Shown: positions 1-12,380, numbered from the stretch's first letter. The stretch: DNA of 64,000 nt from Gemmatimonadales bacterium (GCA_019637315.1 JAHBVU010000008.1:62001-126000), one strand, 5' to 3'. The notes: generated by a model not told the origin, from the letters alone. Numbers and translations are program-made.

Positions 1-444
1 GAACGGGACAAACTCGATGTCCGAGTCCTCGAGCTGCACCCGGCGGCCCAGCGAAATCCCTACCGGCACATACATGACCGACCGACCGTCGCCGAAGCTG
101 CCGCCAACCCCGACGGTAAAGGCGCCATCGAAGGGAAAGTCGGCCGAATGGTCGAGCACACGGGTGCGGAAGTCGGCGCCCAGGAGGAGTCGGGTGTCCG
201 AGCCGCGCCGGTCGTGGAAGCCGCCGCGCAGGCCGATGTCCCAGCGACGCTGCCCAAACCGGTAGAACCCTTCCGCAGCGAGTCCTGCGCCGGGATCCGA
301 AATGGTGCCGCCAAACTCGATCCGCTGAAACGCCCGATACGGGGCATGAAAGACGGGGGTGCCGGTGGACTGGGCCACCAGATCGACCGCGCCGCCACCA
401 ATGGCAAGCGCGAGCCCGCCGATTACGAGAGCTTTACGATACAT
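1..444 (-). CDS. Partial secreted outer-membrane-like protein
   Basis: The frame is open from an ATG at 444 to the window edge, so the C-terminus is missing. The visible 148 residues begin with a signal peptide (MYRKALVIGG, hydrophobic core, then AQS). After it come alternating glycine-rich stretches rich in Phe, Tyr and Arg, as in outer membrane beta-barrels. A GGAGA-like ribosome site precedes the ATG. It lies 29 bp downstream of atpC on the same strand and may be read from the ATP synthase transcript. No specific family was recognised; the barrel call is an inference from composition. Confidence 0.6.
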   Translation of the reverse strand, partial: MYRKALVIGGLALAIGGGAVDLVAQSTGTPVFHAPYRAFQRIEFGGTISDPGAGLAAEGFYRFGQRRWDIGLRGGFHDRRGSDTRLLLGADFRTRVLDHSADFPFDGAFTVGVGGSFGDGRSVMYVPVGISLGRRVQLEDSDIEFVPF

Positions 445-473
445 CGGTTGTCTCCCTCGAGTGGGGCGCCGGC

Positions 474-2194
<1,721 letters not shown>

Positions 2195-2248
2195 TCAATC
2201 ACCGGGCGATCACACCGACCGCACCGTAGCTGCTTCGTGTTGTACCGC

Positions 2249-3124
2249 TCAGCCCAACGCCGCCGCGCCGCCGACGATCTCCGCGATTTCCTGCGTGATC
2301 TGCGCCTGACGGTTGCGGTTGAAGGTCCGCTTCAAATGCTCGAGAATCTCACCCGCATTGTCGGTGGCGTTCTTCATCGCGGTGCGCTGCGAACCGTAGA
2401 ACCCCGCCACCGTCTCCACCAGGCCGCGATAGACAGAATTGCGGACGTAGAGCGGCAGCAACTGCTCCAGGATCTCGTCCGGACCGGGCTCGAGGATGTA
2501 GTCAGGTCGGACTTTCCGATCGGTCGGCGCCTCGACCGGAAGCACCCGGGTCGTCGTCGGCGGCGTCGAGATGGCGCTGATGAACTTGGCGTGCACGAGA
2601 TCGACGCTGGCAAGCTTGCCCGCTTCGTAATCGGCAATCAGCGTCTCGACGATGCTCGCGGCATGGTCGGCCGTCGGCTTGTCACCGACGTCCTGACGAT
2701 CCGCAGCAAGGGTTCGCCCCATGTACTTGAAATACCCGGCGCCCTTCTTACCCACCGCATGCAGCTCGACGGTGTAGCCCTGTTCTTCCAGCTCGGCAAT
2801 CCGGCGCCGGGCTTCCTTGATCAGATTGCTGTTGAACGCACCGGCAAGCCCGCGATTGGCGGTGACCACCACCACGGCCGCGCGGGTCGGCCCGCCCTGC
2901 GCAGGCGGCGCCGGACGACGCAGCAAGGGAAACCGCTCCGCCAGTTCCGGCGTCATCAGATCGGCAATCACCTCACGCAGCGCCTCGGCATACGGGCGCG
3001 CGGCCACGACACGGTCCTGGGCGCGCTTCAGCTTCGAGGTCGCGACCAGCTCCATCGTCCGGGTGATCTTGCGGGTATTCTGGACCGCCCGCATCCGGCC
3101 CTTGAGCTGCCGATTCTTCGACAT
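2249..3124 (-). CDS. atpG: F1F0 ATP synthase gamma subunit
   Basis: Central rotor shaft of F1. The 291-residue protein has the N-terminal RMRAVQNTRKITRTMELVATSK-type helix and the closing C-terminal helix (MKNATDNAGEILEHL, then FNRNRQAQITQEIAEIVGGA), the two conserved ends that form the coiled coil. The ATG overlaps the TAA of atpA (TAATG), so translation is coupled. Length and order are normal. It is certain by motif and context. Confidence 0.97.
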   Translation of the reverse strand: MSKNRQLKGRMRAVQNTRKITRTMELVATSKLKRAQDRVVAARPYAEALREVIADLMTPELAERFPLLRRPAPPAQGGPTRAAVVVVTANRGLAGAFNSNLIKEARRRIAELEEQGYTVELHAVGKKGAGYFKYMGRTLAADRQDVGDKPTADHAASIVETLIADYEAGKLASVDLVHAKFISAISTPPTTTRVLPVEAPTDRKVRPDYILEPGPDEILEQLLPLYVRNSVYRGLVETVAGFYGSQRTAMKNATDNAGEILEHLKRTFNRNRQAQITQEIAEIVGGAAALG

Positions 3125-4701
3125 TATTCAGGCTTGAAGAGCGGCTTGAACGAGGCGATGGCCTGCTCGAGCTGCGCCTTCTGCGCGTCATCGAGCGTCT
3201 TCTTGGTGCGGATCGTCTCGAAGATCCCGCCGTGCTGTGCACCGACGTAGCCGAGGAAGTCCCGCTCCCACTGCCGCACATGCCTGACGTCGACGGTATC
3301 GAGATGGCCGTTGGTCACCGCGTAGATGATCACGACCTGCTGCTCGACCGCCATCGGCTGATACTGGGGCTGCTTGAAGATCTCGACCAGCCGGGCACCG
3401 CGCGCCAGCTGGCGCTGGGTGGCCTGGTCGAGGTCGGAACCGAACTGCGCAAACGCCTCGAGCTCGCGGAACTGCGCCAGCGCGAGCCGGAGCGGACCGG
3501 CCACCTGCTTCATCGCCTTGATCTGCGCGTTACCACCGACGCGACTGACCGAGATACCGGCGTCGACCGCGGGGCGCACGTTCGAGAAGAAGAGGTCGGT
3601 CGTCAGGTAGATCTGGCCGTCCGTGATCGAGATCACGTTGGTCGGGATGTAGGCCGAGACGTCACCGGCCTGGGTCTCGATGATCGGCAGCGCGGTGAGC
3701 GAGCCGCCCGGCTTCTTGATCCGCGGATCGAGCTTCACCACGTTCGGATCTTCCGAGATCTTGGCGGCGCGCTCCAGCAGGCGGCTGTGCAGGTAGAAGA
3801 CGTCGCCCGGATACGCTTCACGACCCGGCGGACGGCGCAGAATCAGCGAGAGCTGACGGTACGCTGCGGCCTGCTTCGACAAGTCGTCGTAAACGCAGAG
3901 CGTCGGCTGGCCGTTTTCGTACATGAAATGCTCGGCCAAGGCGCAGCCGGCGTAGGGCGCGATGTACTGGAGCGGCGCCGGATCAGAGGCGGAGGCGACG
4001 ACGACGATGGTGTACTCCATCGCGCCCGCAGCCTTGAGGCGCTCCACCACGGTCGCCACGGTCGAACGCTTCTGCCCGATCGCGACGTAGACGCAGACGA
4101 CGCCCTGGCCCTTCTGATTGATGATCGTGTCGATCGCGATGGCCGTCTTACCGGTGCCGCGGTCGCCGATGATGAGCTCACGCTGACCGCGACCGATCGG
4201 GATCATCGAGTCGATCGCCTTGAGCCCGGTCTGGAGCGGCTCCTTAACGGGCTGACGTACGATGATGCCCGGCGCGATCATCTCGACCGGACGAGTCGTC
4301 TTGGTCGCAATCGGTCCGCGGCCGTCGACCGGCTGCCCGAGCGCGTTGACGACACGGCCCAGCATCGCCTCACCGGTCGGCACCTCGAGGAGGCGGCCGG
4401 TGCAGCGGACCTGGTCGCCCTCTTTGAGCTTGAGGTAGTCGCCCAGAATGACGGCGCCGACGTTGTCCTGCTCGAGGTTGAGCACCAGGCCCGTGACGAC
4501 TTCACCCGTCTCGGTCGAGGTGAACTCGAGCATTTCGCCTGCGACGGCGGAGCGGAGTCCGTAAACTCGGGCTACCCCGTCACGCACCTCCAGCGTGGTT
4601 CCGACCTCAGCCGTATCGACCGATCCCAGGTCGGCAGCCGCGATCTCCTTGAGGAGGATGTCCTTGATTTCACCGGGTCGCAGCGTGGATTCTGTGGCCA
4701 T
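3124..4701 (-). CDS. atpA: F1F0 ATP synthase alpha subunit
   Basis: Non-catalytic nucleotide-binding subunit of F1. The 525-residue protein carries GDRGTGKT at residues 179-186 and the [23 protein letters not shown] signature region. It is the first gene of the F1 operon. No atpH (delta) or F0 gene lies upstream: the next gene is an unrelated regulator, so F0 and delta must be encoded elsewhere. A promoter with a CRP/FNR-type palindrome precedes it. Confidence 0.98.
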   Translation of the reverse strand: MATESTLRPGEIKDILLKEIAAADLGSVDTAEVGTTLEVRDGVARVYGLRSAVAGEMLEFTSTETGEVVTGLVLNLEQDNVGAVILGDYLKLKEGDQVRCTGRLLEVPTGEAMLGRVVNALGQPVDGRGPIATKTTRPVEMIAPGIIVRQPVKEPLQTGLKAIDSMIPIGRGQRELIIGDRGTGKTAIAIDTIINQKGQGVVCVYVAIGQKRSTVATVVERLKAAGAMEYTIVVVASASDPAPLQYIAPYAGCALAEHFMYENGQPTLCVYDDLSKQAAAYRQLSLILRRPPGREAYPGDVFYLHSRLLERAAKISEDPNVVKLDPRIKKPGGSLTALPIIETQAGDVSAYIPTNVISITDGQIYLTTDLFFSNVRPAVDAGISVSRVGGNAQIKAMKQVAGPLRLALAQFRELEAFAQFGSDLDQATQRQLARGARLVEIFKQPQYQPMAVEQQVVIIYAVTNGHLDTVDVRHVRQWERDFLGYVGAQHGGIFETIRTKKTLDDAQKAQLEQAIASFKPLFKPE

Positions 4702-4738
4702 CGTCTTCAGTGCGTTTGAGATGATTTGGTCAAGTCAG

Positions 4739-4764
4739 AGTATAGCTTGTGAAAAATATCACAA
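4739..4764 (-). promoter_or_regulatory. F1 operon promoter with CRP/FNR-like palindrome
   Basis: Reading toward atpA, positions 4764-4747 hold TTGTGA-N6-TCACAA, a perfect 6+6 inverted repeat that matches the CRP half-site arrangement TGTGA-N6-TCACA. Five bases further on is TATACT (4744-4739), a five-of-six match to a -10 box. The palindrome therefore overlaps the -35 region of the likely atpA promoter. A regulator bound there would more easily repress than activate, but the transcription start is inferred and not known. Confidence 0.6.
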
Positions 4765-4797
4765 ATCGCCGGACTTGCAAGCCGACAGGACCCGATT

Positions 4798-5580
4798 CTA
4801 GCCCCGACTGCGCGACCGCGTACCCAGAAAACGGCGAATCGGATCTGGCGCGTCCGGATGGCTCAGCTCGTCCAGCGACAAGCCAGCAACTCGGCCGACC
4901 GTCTCACGCAGCCGGCTGGGCCGCCCGAACCCGAGCAGGGTGGCGACCGTAGCGGTCGAGTAGCCTGGGTTGGCCAGCAGGTCACGCGCCGTGATTACCG
5001 CCAGTAACCCTATGATCCGCTTGAGGTTGGGGGCTCCGCCAGCGGCAAACTGACGGGAGAGATGCTCTCGGCTCACACCCAGGGCGTCGGCCAGTTCTTC
5101 GGTTGTGGGTGGCGGCCCAGCGGCGGAGAGCAGGAGGTCAAAGGCCCGCAACTGGAGCGTCTCGGTCAACCGCAGCAACCTGGGGAGGTGCGCCAGGCGG
5201 GCTCGGCGGGAGGCCAGGTAGCCGTGTCGGGAGATCAGTTCGCCCGCCATCGGGTCGTCGACTCCCTCCACCAGGACCGCGCGAAACGACCCGGCCCGCC
5301 CCGCTTCGATCAGGATGCGGGCGTCGTCCGGGCGGACGGCGCCGAACAGCAGCATTGGAACGCCGGGGAATCGAGCCCGAACCGCCGCGAGCCCGTCGCG
5401 CCGGTACGCCGCGGTCCCGACGACCATGGCGTCGACCAGGGTGGACTCGAGCAGATCCGCCAGCGCGCCCGGGGTGCGGCAGCCGCGTACTCGAGTCCAC
5501 CGCGGCGGCACGGACCGGCGGAGTGACTGCAAGGCTGCCGGGGTATCCAGCAGCGTGGCTACTGTGTTCACGACGCGCAT
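4798..5580 (-). CDS. AraC-like transcriptional regulator
   Basis: A 260-residue protein. The C-terminal third (about residues 155-240) has two helix-turn-helix segments of AraC type: TEELADALGVSREHLSRQF, then ATVATLLGFGRPSRLRETV. The N-terminal part is about 130 residues and alternates hydrophobic strands and helices, with features reminiscent of a receiver-like fold (VDAMVVGTA, VPMLLFGAVRPDD), but clear phospho-acceptor residues are not evident. It lies head to tail upstream of the F1 operon with about 97 bp between. Target genes cannot be deduced. Confidence 0.75.
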   Translation of the reverse strand: MRVVNTVATLLDTPAALQSLRRSVPPRWTRVRGCRTPGALADLLESTLVDAMVVGTAAYRRDGLAAVRARFPGVPMLLFGAVRPDDARILIEAGRAGSFRAVLVEGVDDPMAGELISRHGYLASRRARLAHLPRLLRLTETLQLRAFDLLLSAAGPPPTTEELADALGVSREHLSRQFAAGGAPNLKRIIGLLAVITARDLLANPGYSTATVATLLGFGRPSRLRETVGRVAGLSLDELSHPDAPDPIRRFLGTRSRSRG

Positions 5581-5624
5581 CCGCAGCTATCGCCTCATCG
5601 AACGCCAGCGTGACCTGACGGCTG

Positions 5625-6122
5625 TCAGCTTCCCGGTTCCGCTCCTTCCAGCACCGCGCGGGTGACTTCACCCGCTCCGCGCAGGACGCCCCGCGCGTTC
5701 TGATATCCGATGGCGGCCACGGCTTCGTCGAGGGTAAACCAGGCGCACTCGGTAATGCCCTCGTCCTGCTGCGGCGTCGGTTCGCCGACCTCGGACTCGA
5801 GCAGGAAGAAATGGCAGAATTTGTGTATCAGCTTGCCGCGCAGCCGGAAATACCAGTCGATCGTGTCGAGCGGCCGGTGCAGCACCAGCGCCTCGAGGCC
5901 GGTTTCCTCGGTGGTTTCCCGCATGGCGGCCTGGGCCGGCGTCTCTCCCGACTCCAGGTGGCCCTTGGGAAAGCCCCAGTGTCCGTAGCTGTCGCGAATC
6001 AGCAGGAAGCGAGGACCATCAGCGCGGCGCCGAAAGACCACGCCCCCCGCGCTCACTTCCTTCTTGGCGCGACGAGCACGGCCCTGACCGGACCGGGACT
6101 GCGAGCGTGGCGCGTCGGCCAT
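5625..6122 (-). CDS. Nudix hydrolase
   Basis: A 165-residue Nudix protein. The complete Nudix box covers residues 54-76, with G54, E60, the RETTEE core at 68-73 and the closing GL at 75-76; these bind Mg2+ and catalyse hydrolysis of nucleoside diphosphates linked to another group. The flanking GHWGFPKG is typical of the diadenosine polyphosphate/mutator-type subfamily. A basic N-terminus of about 20 residues precedes the domain. It starts 3 bp from the end of the MCE gene and is probably the last gene of that operon. Substrate unknown. Confidence 0.9.
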   Translation of the reverse strand: MADAPRSQSRSGQGRARRAKKEVSAGGVVFRRRADGPRFLLIRDSYGHWGFPKGHLESGETPAQAAMRETTEETGLEALVLHRPLDTIDWYFRLRGKLIHKFCHFFLLESEVGEPTPQQDEGITECAWFTLDEAVAAIGYQNARGVLRGAGEVTRAVLEGAEPGS

Positions 6123-6124
6123 GC

Positions 6125-7132
6125 TCAGAAGACCGAGAAGCGGAAGTAACGGCGCGGGTTGGCCTGGATGTCCGCCAGCAGCTGGCGCATCTGGGCAATC
6201 ACAGCGGTCGTCTCGAGGTACAACGACGAATCCCGGGCCAGCAAGCCCAGACTTCCCTGTCCGGTCTGGACCTTGGTGAGCAGCGTATCGGTGGTCACCA
6301 TGATCCGACTGAGGGTCTGCTCATGCCCGCGGATCACGGCCACCAGCTCCCTGGCATCGTTCGAGGCCGATCGGAGGTCGCCCATGGTTGACTGCGCCGA
6401 GTTGAGGATAGTGGCGAGCTGACCGTCCTTGGTTGCCTCGTCGACCCGACCAAGCAGGCTGTTGACCCGTTCGGACGCCGCCCCCACCTCGGCCGACGTG
6501 GCAGCAAGGTTATTGGCGAGCTGGTTGAATGGCCCGGTCTGCTGTCGGGCAAACTGGGCCAGACCGTCGGCGGCTTCTCGCAAGGCGCGCAGGCTCTGCC
6601 GCACATCGACCACCGCAGCTGAATCGAGGGCGCCCGAGACCCGATTGGTTACCAGGCCGATGTCCGAGGCGATCCGGCTGGCCTGCTGCGTCAGCTGGCC
6701 GATATCGGGAAGGGTGGCGCCAGGCCAGGCCGCGCCACCCGGCCCGGCAGACTCCATCAGTTGCTGACGGAGGCCCGGGTCGAGCGGGGTGGCATCGAAG
6801 TCCACGACAGTGACCTGCCACTCGCCGAACAGGCTTCCGGAAGCAGCGATGGCCACGGGGCGCCTGGGCAGGATCACATCGGCGCCGATCCGCAGATCGG
6901 CCTCGACCCAGTCGTTGGCGGCAAGCCGGATTGCGTTGACGCGACCGACTTTGACGCCGCGAACGGTTACCGGGGCGCCCACGCCGAGCCCGCCCACCTC
7001 CCGGAATCGGACGGTGGAGATTTCCTGCGGGTTACCGAAATCGCTTTCGGACAACCAGATGGCTCCGCCGATCACCGCGGCAAACGCGATGATGACGGAA
7101 ATTCCGACCAGGAACTCGTTCTGCCTTTTCAT
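6125..7132 (-). CDS. mlaD: MCE/MlaD-type lipid-binding protein
   Basis: Periplasmic, membrane-anchored substrate-binding component of an Mla-type phospholipid transporter. One N-terminal membrane helix (about residues 8-28, VGISVIIAFAAVIGGAIWL) is followed by the MCE domain (about 38-115, with FREVGGLGVGAPVTVRGVKVG). A long helical region follows to the end, rich in Ala, Leu and Ser with heptad spacing. At 335 residues it is longer than E. coli MlaD (about 180) and resembles the longer MCE proteins. The start overlaps the ATPase stop by 4 bp, so the genes are coupled. Confidence 0.92.
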   Translation of the reverse strand: MKRQNEFLVGISVIIAFAAVIGGAIWLSESDFGNPQEISTVRFREVGGLGVGAPVTVRGVKVGRVNAIRLAANDWVEADLRIGADVILPRRPVAIAASGSLFGEWQVTVVDFDATPLDPGLRQQLMESAGPGGAAWPGATLPDIGQLTQQASRIASDIGLVTNRVSGALDSAAVVDVRQSLRALREAADGLAQFARQQTGPFNQLANNLAATSAEVGAASERVNSLLGRVDEATKDGQLATILNSAQSTMGDLRSASNDARELVAVIRGHEQTLSRIMVTTDTLLTKVQTGQGSLGLLARDSSLYLETTAVIAQMRQLLADIQANPRRYFRFSVF

Positions 7133-7851
7133 GGCCGTCCTTCGATAAACTGGCGGACGATCGGATCGTCGGTCCGGCGAATTTCGTCGACGGTCCCGAC
7201 GGCGTGAATCCGTCCCTGATAGAGCATGGCGATCCGATCGGCAACGGCAAACGCGCTGCGCATGTCGTGTGTCACCATCACACCCGTCACGCCGAGATCT
7301 CGCTTTGTCCGCACCATCAGATCGTCGATCACTGCCGACGTGACCGGATCCAGACCGGTGGTCGGCTCATCGTACAAAATGTAGCGGGGCTCGAGCGCAA
7401 TCGCCCGGGCAATCCCGACCCGTTTGCGCATCCCGCCCGAGAGTTCGCTCGGGAAGCGCTCTGCGGCCTCGGCCAGCCCGACCCGCTCGAGGCTCGACTC
7501 GACCCGCGCGACGACGTTCGCTTCCGGCACCCGCTGCTGGCGGAGACCGAGGGCGATGTTGTCGAACACCGACATCGAGTCGAACAGCGCGGCAAACTGG
7601 AAGACGAACCCGATGGTCGAGCGGAGGGCCATCAGCTCGTCGCGTGACAGTTCGGCCACGTTCTGGCCATTGACCTCGACCGTGCCGCCGTCCGGTTCGA
7701 GCAGGCCGACGATCAGCTTGAGCGCAACGCTCTTCCCGGTGCCCGAGTATCCCAGCAGGGCCGTAGTCTGTCCCACCGGGATCTCGAGCGAGACATCCTC
7801 GAGCACCCGTTTGGGCCCGAAGGACTTGCTGACGTTCGTGAAGCGGATCAT
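7129..7851 (-). CDS. mlaF: MlaF-type ABC transporter ATPase
   Basis: ATPase of the MCE lipid transporter. Walker A GYSGTGKS is at residues 34-41, the Q-loop near 85 (FVFQFAALFDSMSV), the signature LSGGM at 137-141 and Walker B ILYDEP at 158-163, followed by TTGLDP. The LFDSM region after the Q-loop is typical of the MlaF group. It lies 10 bp after the permease gene and overlaps the MCE gene. Length (240) is normal. Confidence 0.95.
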   Translation of the reverse strand: MIRFTNVSKSFGPKRVLEDVSLEIPVGQTTALLGYSGTGKSVALKLIVGLLEPDGGTVEVNGQNVAELSRDELMALRSTIGFVFQFAALFDSMSVFDNIALGLRQQRVPEANVVARVESSLERVGLAEAAERFPSELSGGMRKRVGIARAIALEPRYILYDEPTTGLDPVTSAVIDDLMVRTKRDLGVTGVMVTHDMRSAFAVADRIAMLYQGRIHAVGTVDEIRRTDDPIVRQFIEGRP

Positions 7852-7861
7852 CGGCCCGGGG

Positions 7862-8623
7862 TCATAGCAGGACCACAGCCCAGAACGCGTCGAGGACCAG
7901 GATGGCCTGGCACCCGAGCACCACGGCCCGGGTGGTGGAGCGCCCGACCCCCTCGGCGCCTCCCTGCGTGCGCAGCCCGGTCAGGGCACCCATGATCGCG
8001 ACCGCGCAGCCGAAGCTGGCACTCTTGACCAGGCCGAACCAGACGTCCTTGAACTGGTAGAACTGGCGCACCCCTTTGAAGAACTCGGGGGTCGAAAGGT
8101 CGAGCAGGTTGGTGGCGGTAATCCATCCAGAGATGACGCCGACCCCGATGGCCATCGCCGTCACGACCGGAAACATCAGGGTCGCGGCCACGACGCGCGG
8201 CACCACCAGGTAGGCGTGGACGTCGACCGCCAGAGTTTCGAGCGCGTCAACCTGTTCGGTCACCTTCATGGTACCGAGTTCTGCGGCAATGTTGGCACCG
8301 ACGCGACCGGCCAGGGCCATCCCGGTCAGCACCGGGCCCAGCTCCATCATGATCGTCTTGGCCACCAGGGCGCCAACGAAATAGAGCGGGACGGCGCCGG
8401 TAAAGATGTACGACGCCAGCAGGGCCAGCACGATCCCGGTGAAGATCGCGAGAAAGAGGGCGATCGGAATCGAGTCGACGCCCAATCGCCGCATATGAAT
8501 GGCAACCTGGGGCAGCCAGACGCGGGGCATCACGACGGCCCGAGAGGCGTCGATGGCCCATCGTCCGGTCCGTCGGACAAAGCCCAGTTGGGCCACGCCG
8601 GCGAGGTTGAGGCGGGTGCTCAC
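7862..8623 (-). CDS. mlaE: MlaE-type permease
   Basis: Membrane permease of the MCE/Mla transporter, with five to six hydrophobic segments and the conserved stretch ELGPVLTGMALAGRVGAN followed by ELGTMKVTEQVDALE, both hallmarks of MlaE. I chose the GTG at 8623 (VSTRLNLAG), giving 253 residues. The frame stays open upstream to 8770, but that 49-residue extension is Arg/Pro-rich and unlike the family. First gene of permease-ATPase-MCE-Nudix. Confidence 0.92.
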   Translation of the reverse strand: MSTRLNLAGVAQLGFVRRTGRWAIDASRAVVMPRVWLPQVAIHMRRLGVDSIPIALFLAIFTGIVLALLASYIFTGAVPLYFVGALVAKTIMMELGPVLTGMALAGRVGANIAAELGTMKVTEQVDALETLAVDVHAYLVVPRVVAATLMFPVVTAMAIGVGVISGWITATNLLDLSTPEFFKGVRQFYQFKDVWFGLVKSASFGCAVAIMGALTGLRTQGGAEGVGRSTTRAVVLGCQAILVLDAFWAVVLL

Positions 8624-8834
8624 CGGGTGGCGCCCATCCGGTCGAGGCGGTCCATGCGCAGCTTGCGTTGCCTCGTTCGATTGGCGCCCCGGTGGCGGGG
8701 GGGCTCGCTTTGCGCCAGACGCGACGAACGGTGCGCGTCCGTCTCCGAATCGGACCCGCCAGCATGGCAATTATGGGGGTGCGTCCAGACCATGTGCGAT
8801 CGGTGATCTACGAGGGAAACGGCATGAGTTTCGC

Positions 8835-8864
8835 TTGACATGTCTCCGCCGGACATGCTAGCTT
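8835..8864 (+). promoter_or_regulatory. Probable promoter of the tRNA cluster
   Basis: TTGACA at 8835-8840 and TAGCTT at 8859-8864 are separated by 18 bp, ending about 40 bp before tRNA-Ala. The -35 is a perfect match; the -10 is weaker. Position and direction fit the tRNA cluster downstream. Confidence 0.5.
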
Positions 8865-8906
8865 GCTTTGCTCCAACATAAGCGCGGCGCGAGCGGGTAC
8901 AAGACC

Positions 8907-8979
8907 GGGGACGTAGCTCAGTTGGGAGAGCGCGTGAATGGCATTCACGAGGTCAGGGGTTCGATCCCCCTCGTCTCCA
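8907..8979 (+). tRNA. tRNA-Ala (GGC)
   Basis: 73 nt with a complete cloverleaf. The acceptor GGGGACG pairs with CGTCTCC and includes the G3-U70 wobble that identifies alanine tRNAs. The anticodon loop ATGGCAT gives GGC. CCA is not encoded. First of six clustered tRNA genes. Confidence 0.97.
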
Positions 8980-9067
8980 TTGACCGGGTCGGAAGCCCGT
9001 TCGGGCGGTAGTTGAACCGGTTGCTAATGGAAGCACCCGATGGTACGTTGGGTGCCCGCTGGACCGC

Positions 9068-9140
9068 GCGGGAATAGCTCAGTTGGTAGAGCACAACCTT
9101 GCCAAGGTTGGGGTCGCGGGTTCGAGTCCCGTTTCCCGCT
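9068..9140 (+). tRNA. tRNA-Gly (GCC)
   Basis: 73 nt. The acceptor GCGGGAA pairs with TTCCCGC, discriminator T. The anticodon loop within ACCTTGCCAAGGT gives GCC. CCA is not encoded. Confidence 0.97.
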
Positions 9141-9239
9141 CTGGGGTCGATGAATCGGACTGTTGGTTCACGACAAGCAGTGACACCCTGGGGGTGTCGA
9201 AACAGATAGCCGACGGGTGGTTGGGTCGGCAGTGAACGA

Positions 9240-9313
9240 CGCGGGGTGGAGCAGTCTGGTAGCTCGCCGGGCTCATAACCCGGAGGTCGTGGGTTCAAAT
9301 CCCACCCCCGCCA
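9240..9313 (+). tRNA. Initiator tRNA-fMet (CAT)
   Basis: 74 nt. The anticodon is CAT with three consecutive G-C pairs in the anticodon stem (GGG-CTCATAA-CCC), the initiator hallmark. The first acceptor pair is unpaired: C1 faces C72, where E. coli has C1-A72. CCA is not encoded. Confidence 0.95.
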
Positions 9314-9439
9314 TGGCAGTAGGATGACGGACAGTCGGACAGTCGGACGGCTGCACCTGTGACCCGGTGGTTCACGGCGCTGTCGAACCGTCAGACCGCT
9401 GTCCGTCTCGCGTGAGGGCAGGTCGTCTGCGCGAGGTAG

Positions 9440-9513
<74 letters not shown>

Positions 9514-9565
9514 CTGAAATCATAGAGGGCCCGCCGGCTGAATCGGCTCGTCCCGCAGGTAGTGA

Positions 9566-11109
<1,544 letters not shown>

Positions 11110-11112
11110 GTC

Positions 11113-11493
11113 CTAACCTACCCTCCGCCAGTCGCCCAGATCCACCACCTTTGCCCGTCGAACCGGCGGGCCGGCCGGCGCAGGGCTTGGCGGTTGTGTT
11201 GGCATCTGGCGTTCACGTTCGGCCGCCTCGAAGGCCACCAGACTCGCGCGTGGCACCCGCCATTCCCTACCTTGCAGCCGGTACGCGCCCGGCATCCGGC
11301 CCTGCTCCAGCCACCACCGCACCGTTGACGGCGACCGCTGGTAGCGTGTCGCCAGATCCGCCACAGTGAGATCGACCGGCCCAATATCCGCCGCATCACC
11401 CAATAGCGCTGCCAGCCACGCCCGCGGCACCGTAAGGACGGTGCCATCGGGCGAGGCCTCGACGAGCGCACGGACGTGCTCGCGGGCATCCAT
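11113..11493 (-). CDS. Excisionase-like HTH protein
   Basis: A 126-residue protein with a MerR/excisionase-type winged helix at about residues 42-90: LTVADLATRYQRSPSTVRWW, then a wing ending in EWRVPRASLVAF. The stop lies 3 bp before the integrase start, so both are co-transcribed. Position and fold suggest a directionality factor or a regulator of integration. The N-terminal 40 residues and the Pro-rich tail have no recognised function. Confidence 0.72.
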   Translation of the reverse strand: MDAREHVRALVEASPDGTVLTVPRAWLAALLGDAADIGPVDLTVADLATRYQRSPSTVRWWLEQGRMPGAYRLQGREWRVPRASLVAFEAAERERQMPTQPPSPAPAGPPVRRAKVVDLGDWRRVG

Positions 11494-11495
11494 CG

Positions 11496-11774
11496 TTAGG
11501 CAGCGCTGGCCAGCATGGGACGGGGAATCACCTTCTCCACCTCGCTGAGGTGATCAACGAGTTCTTCCGCCATGTCCGCGACAGTCGCCCAAAGATTGGC
11601 ATCGCGTTCGTCCTGACGGAGCACGTCCCGACTACTCCGATGTCCCCCGCCGTCGCGCCGCGTCGACGCAAGCTCAGCAGCGGTCTCGGCCAAGGCTTTG
11701 ACACGATATGCACGTTCGAGCGCCTGATCGAAGTGATTCACGGGCTTTTCTGCGTGGGACGATGTTGTACCCAT
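11496..11774 (-). CDS. Hypothetical small protein of the int operon
   Basis: A 92-residue protein, mostly helical and acidic (TVADMAEELVDHLSEVEKVI). I chose the ATG at 11774 because AAAGGAGA lies 6-7 bases before it; the frame also opens 7 codons earlier at a TTG without a good site. The stop is 2 bp before the excisionase-like gene. No family was recognised. Confidence 0.6.
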   Translation of the reverse strand: MGTTSSHAEKPVNHFDQALERAYRVKALAETAAELASTRRDGGGHRSSRDVLRQDERDANLWATVADMAEELVDHLSEVEKVIPRPMLASAA

Positions 11775-11833
11775 ACCGTTCTCCTTTGGGGTCAAGCGTC
11801 GACAGGCTCTCCTCGGGATTAAGGAGCTGCCCG

Positions 11834-12202
11834 TCAGACCGTATCCCTTCCTCGGTTGCCATCCAGTCCGTGACTCAAAGATTCCATCAGCCCGCTCACC
11901 AGCATCGTACTCGCCTGTAAGTCGCGCGTGTCCACTACCGTCCCGTCGGCCTCAGCGTTCTCGACCAGCGCGCACAAGGTATCGATCCCTATCTCGAGCG
12001 CGGCTGCGCGCCGCCGAACTTGGGAAAGCAACGACGTCACTGGCATGGCGGGCTCTGCACCGGGCCGAGAGAAGCAGGCTTGCGACTGATACGCCAACGT
12101 CAAGCCAAGGGCCGCATCCTCGGGCATACCTGCCGCCTGCAACGCGGCGTGATAGGTTGCCGTGGCTGCTGCGAGTTCTTTGATCCGGTCGAAATCCGAC
12201 AC
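11834..12202 (-). CDS. Hypothetical protein, first gene of leftward operon
   Basis: A 122-residue, helix-rich protein with a GTG start placed after a strong GGGAGG site. It is the first gene downstream of the leftward promoter at 12325-12353, so the repressor at 12381 would control it. No recognised domain. Possible roles include antirepression or recombination control, but nothing in the sequence decides this. Confidence 0.6.
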   Translation of the reverse strand: MSDFDRIKELAAATATYHAALQAAGMPEDAALGLTLAYQSQACFSRPGAEPAMPVTSLLSQVRRRAAALEIGIDTLCALVENAEADGTVVDTRDLQASTMLVSGLMESLSHGLDGNRGRDTV

Positions 12203-12324
12203 AGAACCTCCCGCTGGTGAGGAAGGCCGCCCCCTCAGACTCAGAAAGCAGAGCCTTCGGGCTGGGTTTGCAGCGCCTTACCGGTATTCCATTTAGAGCC
12301 GGTTGCGACGAAACATCATGGCTC

Positions 12325-12375
12325 AATATTGCCACTTCTGGCAAGATTGTCAAGTCACTTGTGGCAAGCCATATT
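12325..12375. promoter_or_regulatory. Divergent overlapping promoters with two operators
   Basis: Leftward promoter: TTGACA (12353-12348), 17 bp, AATATT (12330-12325). Rightward promoter: TTGTCA (12347-12352), 17 bp, CATATT (12370-12375). The two -35 boxes overlap. Operator O1 (12329-12344, TTGCCA-N4-TGGCAA) is a perfect 6+6 palindrome filling the leftward spacer. O2 (12352-12367) matches O1 at 12 of 16 positions and lies 23 bp away centre to centre. The rightward -10 ends 5 bp before the repressor ATG, which implies a leaderless mRNA. Confidence 0.75.
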
Positions 12376-12380
12376 GGGCC

